Positions 8,863-17,487 of a DNA stretch of 54,121 nucleotides are shown in pieces (within the stretch, counting starts at the first letter, position 1; each line of letters opens with the position of its first letter). Where the stretch lies: the NCBI RefSeq assembly GCF_000615945.1, contig NZ_BAMO01000035.1, positions 1 through 54,121 of the forward strand, written 5' to 3'. The notes beneath the pieces were generated by a model. The model had not been told where the DNA came from. It saw only the letters and a program-made list of their open reading frames with translations, and made no database searches. Origin of the DNA: Caldalkalibacillus mannanilyticus JCM 10596. GTDB taxonomy: Bacteria > Bacillota > Bacilli > Caldalkalibacillales > JCM-10596. A program made the position numbers and the translations under genes.

Positions 8863-10808
8863 ATGCTTGGTGTCAGAATAACTTCTATTTTTCGTGAATT
8901 GTTAGCTGCAGATATACCTCTCACGAGTGAATATTTAGCAAAGGTGGTACAAGTGACGTCTCGAACCATACGCAATGATATGAAAGAATTGGAACTGCTC
9001 TTGTCTAAGCACGGGGCATCGATCAATTCAATCCGTGGGAAGGGGTATCAGCTGGAGATTATCGATAAAGAGCTGTTTAGAACGATGCTCCAAGAGATCT
9101 TTAGGTATGATGAACTAGGTTTTGGTTTTTCGCCTCATTCGCCTGATGATCGGGTTGAGGTTCTGTTAAAAAAACTTCTTTTATCTAATAAATATGTGAA
9201 ACTAGATGAATTAGCAGAGGAGCTTTTTATTAGTAAATCGACCTTGCAAAATGATCTTCAGCAAGTGAAAAGAATGCTAAAAAAGTATGATATAACAATC
9301 GATATTCGTCCCAATTATGGGTTTAAGCTTAAAGGGGATGAGCGTAAGCTGCGCTATTGTATGTCAGAATATTTGCTAAATAGAAAAAAGCGAGAGATAG
9401 TAGAGGGTCCAATCTCAATTTTATCTGAAGCAGAAACGTCAAGGATTCAATCTATTATTATGGATTATGTAAAAAAATATGATTTAGAGATTTCAGACAT
9501 CAGCTTTCATAATTTGATTGTTCATATTGCCATTGCATGTAGGAGAATTAGAAGCGGTCATCATGTTTCGATTTATCCTGAAGAGTTAACCGAAATTGCT
9601 GCTGAGAGTGAGTACATGATTGCTGAAGGATGGTAAAGGAGATCGAGCAGAGTTTAAACGTCAAGTTTCCCGATATAGAAATTGCGTATATTGCCATTCA
9701 CCTATTAGGAACAAAGCTGGTAACCGATACAAAAATGGCTGAGAGTCAATTGAAAGCTCTCATTGATCATGAAATCTATCGCTTAACTATGAAAATCATT
9801 GATACGGTTGAAGAGAAGTTAAAATTAGGGATCAATCAAGATAAAGAACTTCAAATAAGCTTATGTATACACTTAAAGCCTGCGATTAATCGGCTACGAT
9901 ATGGGATGAATATACGAAACCCTATGCTGCATGAAATCAAATCCTATTATCCTGTTTCGTTCCAAGCCGGTGTCATTGCAGGACTCGTGATCAAAGAAGA
10001 ACTACATATTGAGATCAATGAGAATGAAATTGGTTATATTGCTTTACATTTTGGTGCTGCGGTGGAAAGAGCAAAGCTGAATGATCGACCGAAACGGTGT
10101 ATCATTGTTTGCGCTTCAGGAGCGGGGAGTGCAAGACTACTACAATACAAGCTACAGTCTAGGTTTGGCTCTAAAATAGAAATTCTTGGCACAACAGAAT
10201 ATTATCGGCTTGGTCAAATGTCCTTACATTCCTTAGATTTTGTGATTAGTACCATTCCCATTTCCAAAGAATTATCTGTACCTGTTATTGAAGTCAATAC
10301 GATTCTAGGTGGGGAAGACATCGAAAAGATTGACTCTATTTTTTCAACAGAGGATCAAGATACCTTTGAATATACGAGAGAAGAGCTGGTTTTTCTTCAT
10401 GAAAAACTACATACCAAAGAGGAAGTGATTTCTTTTCTAGGGGAGAAGCTTCAACAGTTAGGGTTGGTAGATCACGATTATACTCGTTCTGTATTAAAAA
10501 GAGAAGCGGTATCGCCTACTTGTTTCGGAAACCTTGTCGCGATTCCTCATCCGATCGTTCCACAGACGGAAACCACTTTTTGGGCAATATGTACTCTTGA
10601 AAAGCCTATTATGTGGGAGCATAAAGCGGTACAGTTTGTTTGTCTATTAAATGTAGAGAAGAATAGCTCAAAGAATCTGCAAAAAATGTATAATATCCTG
10701 CTTAGTGTTATAGATAGCAAGGATCTTATTCAACAACTGCTAAAATGCCATACATACCCTGAGTTTATTCACGTTTTTACGAAAAAGTATTCCAATCATT
10801 TCCGTTAG
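8863..10808 (+). CDS. licR: LicR-type PRD/PTS-domain transcriptional regulator, one frameshift
   Basis: The two frames 8863-9636 and 9630-10808 join when one A is added at about 9626 (...EYMIAERMVKEIEQ...), giving about 648 residues, close to B. subtilis LicR. Domain order is as follows: HTH_11 (residues 1-60), a second Mga-like HTH (about 85-150), and PRD1 (about 170-275, with HIAIACRR and AIHLLGTK). PRD2 follows (about 290-390, GYIALHFGAAVERA), then an EIIB-like domain (CIIVCASGAGSARLL) and an EIIA-like domain ending the protein (CFGNLVAIPHPIVPQTE, with the active histidine in IPHP). Family knowledge says that HPr phosphorylates the PRDs to activate and that EIIB/EIIA inhibit, so it should activate the downstream cellobiose operon when substrate is transported. 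AGAAAGGAGA precedes ATG 8863. Confidence 0.88.
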
Positions 10809-10833
10809 GTAGCGGAAAAAGAATAGGTGTAAA

Positions 10834-10847
10834 TGTAAGCGATTTCA
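10834..10847 (+). promoter_or_regulatory. Candidate cre (CcpA) site
   Basis: TGTAAGCGATTTCA matches the catabolite-responsive element consensus TGWAARCGYTWNCW except at position 9 (A instead of C/T). Its place upstream of the cellobiose PTS operon fits glucose repression through CcpA and HPr-Ser-P. Confidence 0.45.
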
Positions 10848-10872
10848 AAATAGAATGAAATCAACAAGGATC

Positions 10873-10902
10873 ACGCTCTACAAGAAATAATGTGACGCTC
10901 TA
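10873..10902 (+). promoter_or_regulatory. Direct repeat upstream of licB, possible LicR operator
   Basis: The octamer ACGCTCTA occurs at 10873-10880 and again at 10895-10902, i.e. two helical turns apart. A partly complementary GTAGAGTGA follows at 10911-10919. Spacing and position suit an activator binding site before licB, but I do not know LicR's exact operator in this organism. Confidence 0.3.
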
Positions 10903-10965
10903 ACTCCGATGTAGAGTGAAGGATATGGATGAATTTATACATTAAATTTTAGGGAGGAATTCAAC

Positions 10966-11271
10966 ATGAACATTCTATTATGTTGTGCAGCAGGAATGTC
11001 TACTAGCTTGTTAGTGACCAAAATGGAGAAAGCGGCAGCCGAGCAAGGAATAGAAGCAAAGATTTGGGCAGTTCCGGGTGATGCTGTGAAAAATCATATT
11101 GATCAAGCAGATGTTTTATTACTAGGACCACAAGTACGATATTTGCTGCCTCAGCTAAAACAGCTAGGTCAAGAAAAAGGGATTCCAGTGGACGTGATTC
11201 AGACAACCCATTACGGAACCTGCAATGGAGCAGAAGTCATTAAGCATTCCATTCAATTAATAAATGGCTAG
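10966..11271 (+). CDS. licB: PTS cellobiose/beta-glucoside-specific EIIB component
   Basis: This 101-residue protein begins with [20 protein letters not shown], the Lac-family EIIB phosphocysteine loop. The cysteine just before AAGMSTS (Cys7) takes the phosphate from EIIA and passes it to the sugar. AGGGAGGAA precedes ATG 10966. It is the first gene of licB-licC-licA-licH, with 15 bases to licC. Together with licR this identifies uptake and phosphorylation of cellobiose or related beta-glucosides at the cytoplasmic face of the membrane. Confidence 0.93.
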   Translation: MNILLCCAAGMSTSLLVTKMEKAAAEQGIEAKIWAVPGDAVKNHIDQADVLLLGPQVRYLLPQLKQLGQEKGIPVDVIQTTHYGTCNGAEVIKHSIQLING

Positions 11272-11286
11272 AGAGGAGGATGTACG

Positions 11287-12633
11287 GTGGACAAATTTAG
11301 TGCATTTCTAGAGAAATACTTTCTACCTTTCGCTGGGAGAATTGCTGCTCAGAGACACCTTCAAGCACTACGCGATGGGATCATCCTAACAATGCCCCTG
11401 ATTATTATTGGTTCTATCTTTTTAATCCTTGGTTTTATTCCCATACCAGGTTATAGCGATTTTATGGGCAGTGTCTTTGGTCCTCAATGGCTAACGAAGC
11501 TTCTCTATCCCGTTGATGCCACGTTTGGAATTATTGCTTTAATTGCAGGATTTGGTATTGCCTATCGTTTAGCTGAAAAGTATGGAATTGATCCCTTAAC
11601 AGCTGGAGCTATATCCATATCAGGTTTTCTATTAGCGACTCCTTTTCAAGTGCTACGATCGTTTGAAGGATTTGAGGAAGCTGTAACCGTAGATGGTGTT
11701 ATTCCTATCGCACTGATGGGAAGTGGTGGATTGTTTGTAGCCATGCTGATTGCCATCTTATCAACGGAAATCTACCGTTATATTACATCGAAAAATATTG
11801 TCATCAGAATGCCGGATGGTGTACCACCCGCAGTAAGTAAATCATTTATTGCTTTAATTCCAGGATTCATTGTTATCTCTATAATCTGGCTTATGCGCAT
11901 TTTGATTGAAATGACGAGCTTTGAAAGCTTACACAATGTGGTGGGAGATATTTTATATACCCCACTAAGTGCCTTAGGTGGGAGCTTAATTGGTTCGATG
12001 ATAGCGGTCACGCTTATTTCACTTCTATGGTTTACCGGATTGCACGGTGCTTCGATTGTTGGAGGGGTTATGTCTCCAATATGGTTATCTGCTACAGATC
12101 AAAACCGTATAGCATTCCAAGCAGGAGAGGAAGTCCCACATATTTTCACAGCGCAATTCTTTGAAATTTTTATTAACATGGGTGGTTCGGGAGCTACATT
12201 TGCCCTAGTCATCATTATGCTTTTATGGTCAAGAAGTAAGCAAATGAAACAACTAGGGCGTTTATCAGCAGGGCCTGGTGCTTTCAACATTAATGAGCCT
12301 ATTATTTTTGGAACACCGATTGTAATGAATCCCATTCTGATTGTTCCTTTCTTCTTAACCCCCTTAACGATGACCGTTCTTACCTATTTTGCCATGAGTA
12401 CAGGGTTAGTTGCCAAACCAGTAGGAATTGCCATACCGTGGACGACACCTCCTATCATTGGTGGATACTTAGTGACTCAAAGCATCTCAGGTGCTGTTAT
12501 GCAGATTGTGAATATTGGGGTTGGACTACTGATTTGGTTACCTTTCTTTAAAGTTTGGGATAGACAAAAGGTAGATGAAGAAGGAGGAAACACAACAACT
12601 CCTGAGTCCACAGGAGATAAGAAAGCAGGCTAA
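11287..12633 (+). CDS. licC: PTS cellobiose-specific EIIC permease
   Basis: The 448-residue membrane protein starts at GTG 11287, eight bases after AGAGAGGAGGA. Around ten hydrophobic segments are visible. The Lac-family EIIC landmarks are present: LRDGIILTMPLIIIGSIFLI near the start, GLHGASIVGGVMSP in the middle, and NINEPIIFGTPIVMNP in the substrate-binding part (about residues 332-350), whose NEPI motif contains the conserved glutamate that contacts the sugar. It transports the disaccharide while EIIB phosphorylates it. The short acidic/Thr-rich tail is variable in the family. Confidence 0.93.
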   Translation: MDKFSAFLEKYFLPFAGRIAAQRHLQALRDGIILTMPLIIIGSIFLILGFIPIPGYSDFMGSVFGPQWLTKLLYPVDATFGIIALIAGFGIAYRLAEKYGIDPLTAGAISISGFLLATPFQVLRSFEGFEEAVTVDGVIPIALMGSGGLFVAMLIAILSTEIYRYITSKNIVIRMPDGVPPAVSKSFIALIPGFIVISIIWLMRILIEMTSFESLHNVVGDILYTPLSALGGSLIGSMIAVTLISLLWFTGLHGASIVGGVMSPIWLSATDQNRIAFQAGEEVPHIFTAQFFEIFINMGGSGATFALVIIMLLWSRSKQMKQLGRLSAGPGAFNINEPIIFGTPIVMNPILIVPFFLTPLTMTVLTYFAMSTGLVAKPVGIAIPWTTPPIIGGYLVTQSISGAVMQIVNIGVGLLIWLPFFKVWDRQKVDEEGGNTTTPESTGDKKAG

Positions 12634-12722
12634 CGTAAAATGGTGCAAACGTATACTTAACAGAAAATCGTTCAGCCCGAAATGATCATGAACAAATCAT
12701 GTAATGGATTGGAGAGAGAGAA

Positions 12723-13061
12723 ATGACAGTAAATACGAATGAGGAAATCATCTTCCAACTGATTCTTCACGCTGGTAATGGCAAGAGTTCAGCGATGGAA
12801 GCATTAGCAGCAGCTAAACGCGGTGATTTTGCAGAAGCACGAGAGAAAATCATTCAAGCAGGTCAAGAACTGAATGAAGCGCATCAGATACAGACCTCTC
12901 TTATTCAAGGTGAAATAAGAGGAGAAAAAATAGACATTTCTCTGTTGATGATCCATGCCCAAGACCATTTAATGAATGCCATCACGGTGAAGGAATTAGC
13001 AACGGAGTTCATTGATTTATACGAACGAATACACGCAAATGGAGGGTTAGACCATGAGTAA
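12723..13061 (+). CDS. licA: PTS cellobiose-specific EIIA component
   Basis: The 112-residue, all-helical Lac-type EIIA starts at ATG 12723 after GGAGAGAG. The phosphorylated histidine lies in the conserved LLMIHAQDHLMNAI segment (about residue 79). The N-terminal HAGNGKSSAMEALAAAKRGDF is also typical. It receives phosphate from HPr and donates it to LicB. The end overlaps the licH start by 8 bases, suggesting translational coupling. The 89-base gap from licC holds no terminator that I can see. Confidence 0.92.
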   Translation: MTVNTNEEIIFQLILHAGNGKSSAMEALAAAKRGDFAEAREKIIQAGQELNEAHQIQTSLIQGEIRGEKIDISLLMIHAQDHLMNAITVKELATEFIDLYERIHANGGLDHE

Positions 13062-14384
13062 AACAGGGTTAAAAATTGCTACAATTGGCGGCGGATCAAG
13101 CTATACACCGGAGTTGGTGGAAGGATTTATTAAGCGTTATGCTGAACTCCCCCTTCGTGAATTATGGTTAGTCGATATTGAAGCAGGCAAGGAAAAAATG
13201 GAGATCGTAGGAAACTTGGCAAAGCGGATGATTGAAAAAGCAGGTTTACCTATTGAAGTTCATCTTACACTGGATCGGAGAGCTGCCTTAAAGGATGCCG
13301 ATTTTGTCACCACCCAATTCCGAGTTGGATTATTAGAAGCTCGTGCCAAAGATGAAAGAATTCCTCTAAAATATGGTGTCATTGGGCAAGAAACAAATGG
13401 TCCTGGGGGACTTTTCAAGGGGTTACGAACGATTCCTGTCATCCTAGATATTTGTAAAGATATGGAGGAGTTATGTCCTGATGCCTGGCTCATTAATTTC
13501 ACGAATCCAGCTGGGATGGTTACAGAAGCGGTACTACGGTATTCTAAAATCAAAAAAATCGTCGGCTTATGTAATGTTCCTATTGGAATTGAGATGGGGA
13601 TTGCTAAATTACTAGATGTTGATCATTCACGTATTCGTATTGATTTTGCTGGGCTAAATCATATGGTTTATGGATTAGATGTTTATGTGGACGGTGTCAG
13701 TGTAAAAGAAACCGTGATTGAAAAATTAACAGACCCTACTAATAGTAGTTTTGTGAGAAATATTGAAGGGATTGGCTGGGAACCAGAATTTATTCAAGCT
13801 GTGGGTGTACTTCTATGTCCGTATCATATGTACTATTACAAAACACAAGAAATGCTAGAAAAAGATTTGAAAAATGCTGAAAAGGAAGGGACAAGAGCCG
13901 AAGTGTCCAAAGGCTGGAAGAAGAATTATTCGAGCTGTATAAAGATCCTGCATTAAACATAAAGCCACCTCAGCTAGAAAAAAGAGGGGGTGCCTATTAC
14001 TCTGATGCAGCTGTTCGTTTAATCTCTTCTATCTATAATGATAAACGAGATATTCAGCCAGTCAATACAATGAATAGGGGTGCTATTGCTAGTATACCAA
14101 AGGAATCAGCGGTTGAAATAAGCTGTGTGATAACCAAAGACGGACCAAAACCCATTGGAATAGGAGATCTTCCGGTCCCAGTTCGTGGACTTGTTCAACA
14201 GATCAAATCATTTGAACGGATCTCGGCAGAAGCGGCTGTAACAGGGGACTACAATACGGCTGTACTAGCAATGACCATTAATCCACTAAGCCCATCAGAT
14301 TCCATTGCCAAAGAGATTGTAGCTGAAATGATGGAAGCGCATAAAGAGCATCTCCCACAATTTTTTAACAAAATAGAAGTATAG
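13054..14384 (+). CDS. licH: 6-phospho-beta-glucosidase, GH4 family, one frameshift
   Basis: The frame 13054-13956 and the following frame ending at 14384 join if one G is restored at about 13905 (...AEVVQRLEEELFELYKDP...), giving about 443 residues, the normal GH4 size. The N-terminal IATIGGGSSYTPELVEG binds NAD. INFTNPAGMV, GLCNVPIG (metal-ligand cysteine) and GLNHMVYG (metal-ligand histidine) are the GH4 catalytic landmarks; the enzyme uses NAD+ and a divalent metal in a redox-assisted cleavage. It splits phosphorylated cellobiose into glucose and glucose-6-phosphate, completing the pathway. The C-terminal half (NRGAIASIP...LPVPVRGLVQQ) is intact, which argues for a sequencing slip rather than a dead gene. 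Confidence 0.88.
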
Positions 14385-14390
14385 TTTCAG

Positions 14391-14427
14391 ATATAGTTCT
14401 AGTGAATGTCGCTAGAACTATATTTTT
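14391..14427 (+). terminator. Rho-independent terminator of the lic operon
   Basis: Bases 14391-14402 pair with 14412-14423 (12 bp, 9-base loop), followed by TTTTT. It lies seven bases after the licH stop. Confidence 0.88.
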
Positions 14428-14489
14428 GAAACATAAAATAGTGAGGAGCTAAAATCTGGATAAGTTTTCAAGTAAAGGAGATAGGAAAC

Positions 14490-14789
14490 ATGTCAACAAT
14501 CACGTATGTCATTACAGATCCTGTTGGAATACACGCACGACCTGCGACATTATTGGTGAATACGGCAAGCAAATACGAGGCGGAGATAAGATTAGAATAC
14601 AAAGGAAAAGGAGTGAATTTAAAATCGATTTTGGGAGTGATGTCCTTAGGTATAAGGCAAGGAGATGAAATTGTTATTGTAGCAAGGGGGATAGATGAAA
14701 CAGAAGCACTGAAAGCAATTGATGAAGTGATACAAGCTGGTCTGGGGGGACCTCTAGTTATTAGGGAAGAGAACGAGAGTTTTTCATAA
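14490..14789 (+). CDS. HPr family phosphocarrier protein
   Basis: The 99-residue protein has GIHARPATLLV with the His15-equivalent that carries phosphate from enzyme I, and VNLKSILGVMSLGI with the Ser46-equivalent that HPr kinase phosphorylates. Both regulatory residues are therefore present, unlike Crh, which lacks the histidine. It is slightly longer than general HPr (about 88 residues) because of a C-terminal extension after GLGGPL. No ptsI gene is nearby, and it has its own GGAGATAGG site and terminators on both sides. It may be a second HPr dedicated to the cellobiose system or the genome's main copy placed outside ptsHI. Confidence 0.85.
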   Translation: MSTITYVITDPVGIHARPATLLVNTASKYEAEIRLEYKGKGVNLKSILGVMSLGIRQGDEIVIVARGIDETEALKAIDEVIQAGLGGPLVIREENESFS

Positions 14790-14802
14790 AAGGAATAGAT
14801 AT

Positions 14803-14832
14803 AAAGGTCAAGATCGTGATTGACCTTTTTTT
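14803..14832 (+). terminator. Rho-independent terminator after the HPr gene
   Basis: AAAGGTCA (14803-14810) pairs with TGACCTTT (14821-14828) around a 10-base loop and runs into seven T residues. Confidence 0.85.
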
Positions 14833-14942
14833 GTTGGCAAAAATAAATATGAAAACAAAGGTAAAATATGGTATTGTAAAGAGTAGTTGTGCATAAGAAG
14901 TTAGAGTTCATCAAAATCAGTCGTACGGAGGGAGGGGATTTC

Positions 14943-15086
14943 ATGCAACCGAACAATGAGGATAACAAGGAACTGAGAAATCTAGCAAAGTGGTTGAAGG
15001 TATTGGCGATCACTTCTGTTGTAGGGCTTTCTGTTTTTGTCTTTTTTATCATTATTGGGATTTTACAGTTTGTACTTCAATCGTAA
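14943..15086 (+). CDS. Small single-pass membrane protein (47 residues)
   Basis: I take ATG 14943, which lies five bases after a strong GGAGGGAGGGG (14928-14938). A longer frame from 14889 lacks such a site. The first 20 residues are charged and the remaining 27 form one hydrophobic helix (LKVLAITSVVGLSVFVFFII region). No family is recognised. The strong ribosome binding site makes it likely to be a real gene, perhaps a regulatory or spore-related small membrane protein. Confidence 0.55.
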   Translation: MQPNNEDNKELRNLAKWLKVLAITSVVGLSVFVFFIIIGILQFVLQS

Positions 15087-15161
15087 TCTCTTGATGGTCC
15101 AATTCACAAGGTTTCGACTGCCGAGTGAAATTGAAACAGTCGAAGCCTAAGGAGTAATCGA

Positions 15162-15644
15162 ATGTCCAATAAAAATGCCATTCTATTAATGATAACGATC
15201 CTTCTTATGATCGTGTTTTTTTCTGCCTGTGTTCTTAGTGCAAGTCAAGATAAGATCCATGTTAGAGTATCTAGCGAAACGATTAGAGAACAAAACGAGA
15301 TAGAAAAATATGAAAAACTACCTCCTGGGGAGAGCTATACATTGCTTATCCTACATATTGAGATCGAAAACAAGGGACTTAAACCTATAAAGGAGTTGAT
15401 GGTCTCCATCCCTACAGAAAATGAAGCCCAATATAGCAGATCAAGTGCCTTACCCGGATCAAAAAAGCTATATCCGAAAAGAATTGCAGGACCTTATATT
15501 TTTCGATTTGTTTTTAAGGGAGAGTACAGTGAGAAAGAAATACAAGTGTTTATGAAACAGCTTCAAGCCAATGTTTCATATCAAGAGGAGGGAGGAAAGA
15601 AAAACAAGAAGATATCTATAAGAAACCTTATAGATAGTCAATAA
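15162..15644 (+). CDS. Putative exported lipoprotein, unknown function
   Basis: The 160-residue protein has an N-terminal hydrophobic stretch ending in FFSACVLSAS, compatible with a lipobox (FSAC, Cys23) or an uncleaved anchor. The rest looks like one immunoglobulin-like beta domain (SYTLLILHIEIENKGLKPIK, then RFVFKGEYSEKEIQVFM), as in DUF4352-type or other extracellular beta-sandwich proteins; I do not assign a family. A short inverted repeat (15113-15120 with 15138-15145) lies between it and the previous small gene. Confidence 0.55.
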   Translation: MSNKNAILLMITILLMIVFFSACVLSASQDKIHVRVSSETIREQNEIEKYEKLPPGESYTLLILHIEIENKGLKPIKELMVSIPTENEAQYSRSSALPGSKKLYPKRIAGPYIFRFVFKGEYSEKEIQVFMKQLQANVSYQEEGGKKNKKISIRNLIDSQ

Positions 15645-15655
15645 CTAAGATGAAT

Positions 15656-16120
15656 TCAGGACTTGTCTACTTTAGCCACCCCAATAGCCAAGTGATGCCA
15701 TAATACTTGCTCCACCATGTCGGCTTGCTGTTCCTGACAATGGATGATAAGCACTACCTCAGATTGAATATCGTTGTCTTTTCTTTTTTGAAAAAAGCGC
15801 CTCTTGCCAATAAGTAAATCAAGAACGAACCCCACAACAGCACCAGATCCCAGACCAATCATTCCCCAGATAATCGGTCCCCATTCCCAAATGAAACCAT
15901 AGATTGAACCTAACACCATCCCAGCAGTCCCTAAGGCTGCTGGACCATCAAATAGACTGATTCCATCGGCTTGATGTATGGTATCAAAAAACCTTCCTTG
16001 CTCTTTCTTTTTATTCAGAGGTATCGCCATGATTTGTTGTTTGGTCAACCCTCTTTCTTCTAGTTCTGTAATAGCCAGCTCTAATAAATGAGAATATTCA
16101 AAAGTAGATACGACATACAT
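15656..16120 (-). CDS. Glycine-zipper membrane-associated protein, unknown
   Basis: The start is taken at ATG 16120 (reverse strand), preceded by GAGGTG, giving about 154 residues. The N-terminal 60 residues form a ferredoxin-like alpha/beta unit (VSTFEYSHLLELAITELEERG). They are followed by a glycine-rich double membrane span (GTAGMVLGSIYGFIWEWGPI and WGMIGLGSGAVVGFVLDLLI), and then a second alpha/beta strand ending EVVLIIHCQEQQADMVEQVL. This layout recalls Gram-positive general-stress glycine-zipper proteins, without a firm match. It is translated directly after the following gene (only five bases apart), so the two form an operon. Confidence 0.6.
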   Translation of the reverse strand: MYVVSTFEYSHLLELAITELEERGLTKQQIMAIPLNKKKEQGRFFDTIHQADGISLFDGPAALGTAGMVLGSIYGFIWEWGPIIWGMIGLGSGAVVGFVLDLLIGKRRFFQKRKDNDIQSEVVLIIHCQEQQADMVEQVLWHHLAIGVAKVDKS

Positions 16121-16125
16121 AGTCA

Positions 16126-16914
16126 TCACCTCATTTCCTGTTTGCAAGGCATAACAAATGTAGAAGCTTGATAATTCTTTTGCAAGAATTCAGCTAACTC
16201 TGTTTCAAAAAGCCGGTTATATTCAACTGCTAATATATACGATCTGTAAATAGCAAAACAATAGATAGAAGGCATAAACATAAGCCATTGAGCGTCTACA
16301 ACGTTCTTTGCTTGGGTAAAATCCCCTAACATCGTGTAATGAATCGCTGGAAGGAAATTAGAAAAATAGACCATTATGATCCAGATAATGAGCAGGAAAA
16401 AGCCTAACAGAACCCTTTTTAAATACAAATGACCAAGCCCTGGCATCATGATAGACCACCAAGTGGCTAACCAAGGGTGACGTTTATCAAGGTAATTCAC
16501 ACTAATATTTCCCATCTGAAAAGGGACAATGGGTGCCTTTTCTCTTTTTGCTAAAACATATAGTTTGTTGAGATCCACGCTTGTCCTGTAACTATCCCAG
16601 ATAGAAACGATATAAACGGGGGCATATAAAAGAAACCACTTGGTATCTAAAACCTCCCTTGCCATGTCAAATTCGCCGATGAAAGAATATAAAATGGCGA
16701 GGTTTAAGTTAGACATTAAGTTAATGATAAACTCCCAGCCAAAAAGAATAAACCCTTTGAGATAAGCTCCATGTATCAGGTGCCCCATCCCTGGAAAAGC
16801 GGCGGACCACCAAGCAGCGACCCAGGGACTCTTCGGATGAATATAATTCGTATTTAATACGCCAACGTAGGCTCGGTATCTTCGATAGGACTGAGTTGAT
16901 TGTTTTGTGTCCAC
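16126..16914 (-). CDS. Multi-span membrane protein with a tandem internal duplication
   Basis: The 262-residue protein consists of two homologous halves of about 95 residues. Half one runs HPKSPWVAAWWSAAFPGMGH ... FDMAREVLDTKWFLLYAPVY ... SYRTSVDLNKLY. Half two runs DKRHPWLATWWSIMMPGLGH ... FTQAKNVVDAQWLMFMPSIY ... SYILAVEYNRLF. Each has about three hydrophobic segments. The PWxAxWWSxxxPGxGHL signature resembles the small TM2-like and DUF5683-like families of membrane proteins, but I am not certain. It is the first gene of a two-gene reverse-strand unit and is divergent from the cobalamin operon. Confidence 0.65.
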   Translation of the reverse strand: MDTKQSTQSYRRYRAYVGVLNTNYIHPKSPWVAAWWSAAFPGMGHLIHGAYLKGFILFGWEFIINLMSNLNLAILYSFIGEFDMAREVLDTKWFLLYAPVYIVSIWDSYRTSVDLNKLYVLAKREKAPIVPFQMGNISVNYLDKRHPWLATWWSIMMPGLGHLYLKRVLLGFFLLIIWIIMVYFSNFLPAIHYTMLGDFTQAKNVVDAQWLMFMPSIYCFAIYRSYILAVEYNRLFETELAEFLQKNYQASTFVMPCKQEMR

Positions 16915-17106
16915 TAGTATTACTCCTTAAAGTCTGATAATAGGGGGATTCTTCTCTGTGTAGAAATCTTTGTGTATCTATTAGTTATACCCACTATTTG
17001 TAAAAAGCAGACCTACTTAAGCTTTTTTTGTATTGAAGTGATAAGAATAAGGTTCAAAATCCTCTAATGTTTCATTCTAAAGGTACTATACATACCCAAA
17101 TTCCTG

Positions 17107-17112
17107 TATAAT
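17107..17112 (+). promoter_or_regulatory. Probable -10 element of the cobalamin operon
   Basis: A perfect TATAAT lies 30 bases upstream of the riboswitch P1 stem. No good -35 box sits 17 bases further upstream (17084-17089 is TACTAT). Confidence 0.5.
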
Positions 17113-17141
17113 AGATTCGATTACTATTAAATAAATATATA

Positions 17142-17345
17142 GATAAGGTGCTTCAAATCTCACACAAGATTTGCAAGCTTAATAGGGAAGCTCGGTGAAA
17201 ATCCGACACGGTCCCGCCACTGTAAGTGTGAAGGTACTCTAAACAATGCCACTGTTTCTCCTCAAACGAAATGGGAAGGCTTAGAGTTACTGATGATGCA
17301 CGAGTCAGGAGACCTGCCTTATCTCTGTTTTGTAGACGAACCTAC
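17142..17345 (+). promoter_or_regulatory. Cobalamin (adenosylcobalamin) riboswitch
   Basis: The B12 box GCCACTG is at 17216-17222 within the conserved GGTCCCGCCACTGTAAGTG context. The GGTGAAAATCCGAC segment before it and GAGTCAGGAGACCTGCC at 17302-17318 are the other hallmark elements of the class. GATAAGG (17142-17148) pairs with CCTTATC (17317-17323) to form P1. The octamer AAGGTGCT at 17145-17152 overlaps P1 and is complementary to the left arm of the terminator at 17400-17407. Ligand binding should stabilise P1 and allow termination; without ligand the long-range pairing should act as antiterminator. The aptamer ends near 17323 and the linker continues to the terminator. Confidence 0.93.
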
Positions 17346-17399
17346 GGAGAATTAGGGAGCGTGATACATAGTAGTGCTTATTTTTTGTTCTAGCCTATT

Positions 17400-17428
17400 A
17401 GCACCTTCAAATTAGGGAGGTGCTTTTC
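17400..17428 (+). terminator. Riboswitch expression-platform terminator
   Basis: AGCACCT (17400-17406) pairs with AGGTGCT (17418-17424), followed by TTTCTT. The left arm is also complementary to AAGGTGCT in P1, which supports a transcription-attenuation mechanism. Confidence 0.8.
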
Positions 17429-17487
17429 TTGTTTATCCACACTATTTTTGAATAGAAGAAGGTTTTATATTTTGAAAAATAAGGAGA

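Noticed and set aside
14468-15052. 194-codon reverse-strand frame across the HPr gene
   Set aside because: It covers the HPr gene, its terminator and the small membrane gene, and shows no homology of its own.
15113-15145. Terminator before the 15162 gene
   Set aside because: The 8-bp stem has a 17-base loop and no T-run; recorded only in the neighbouring gene's text.
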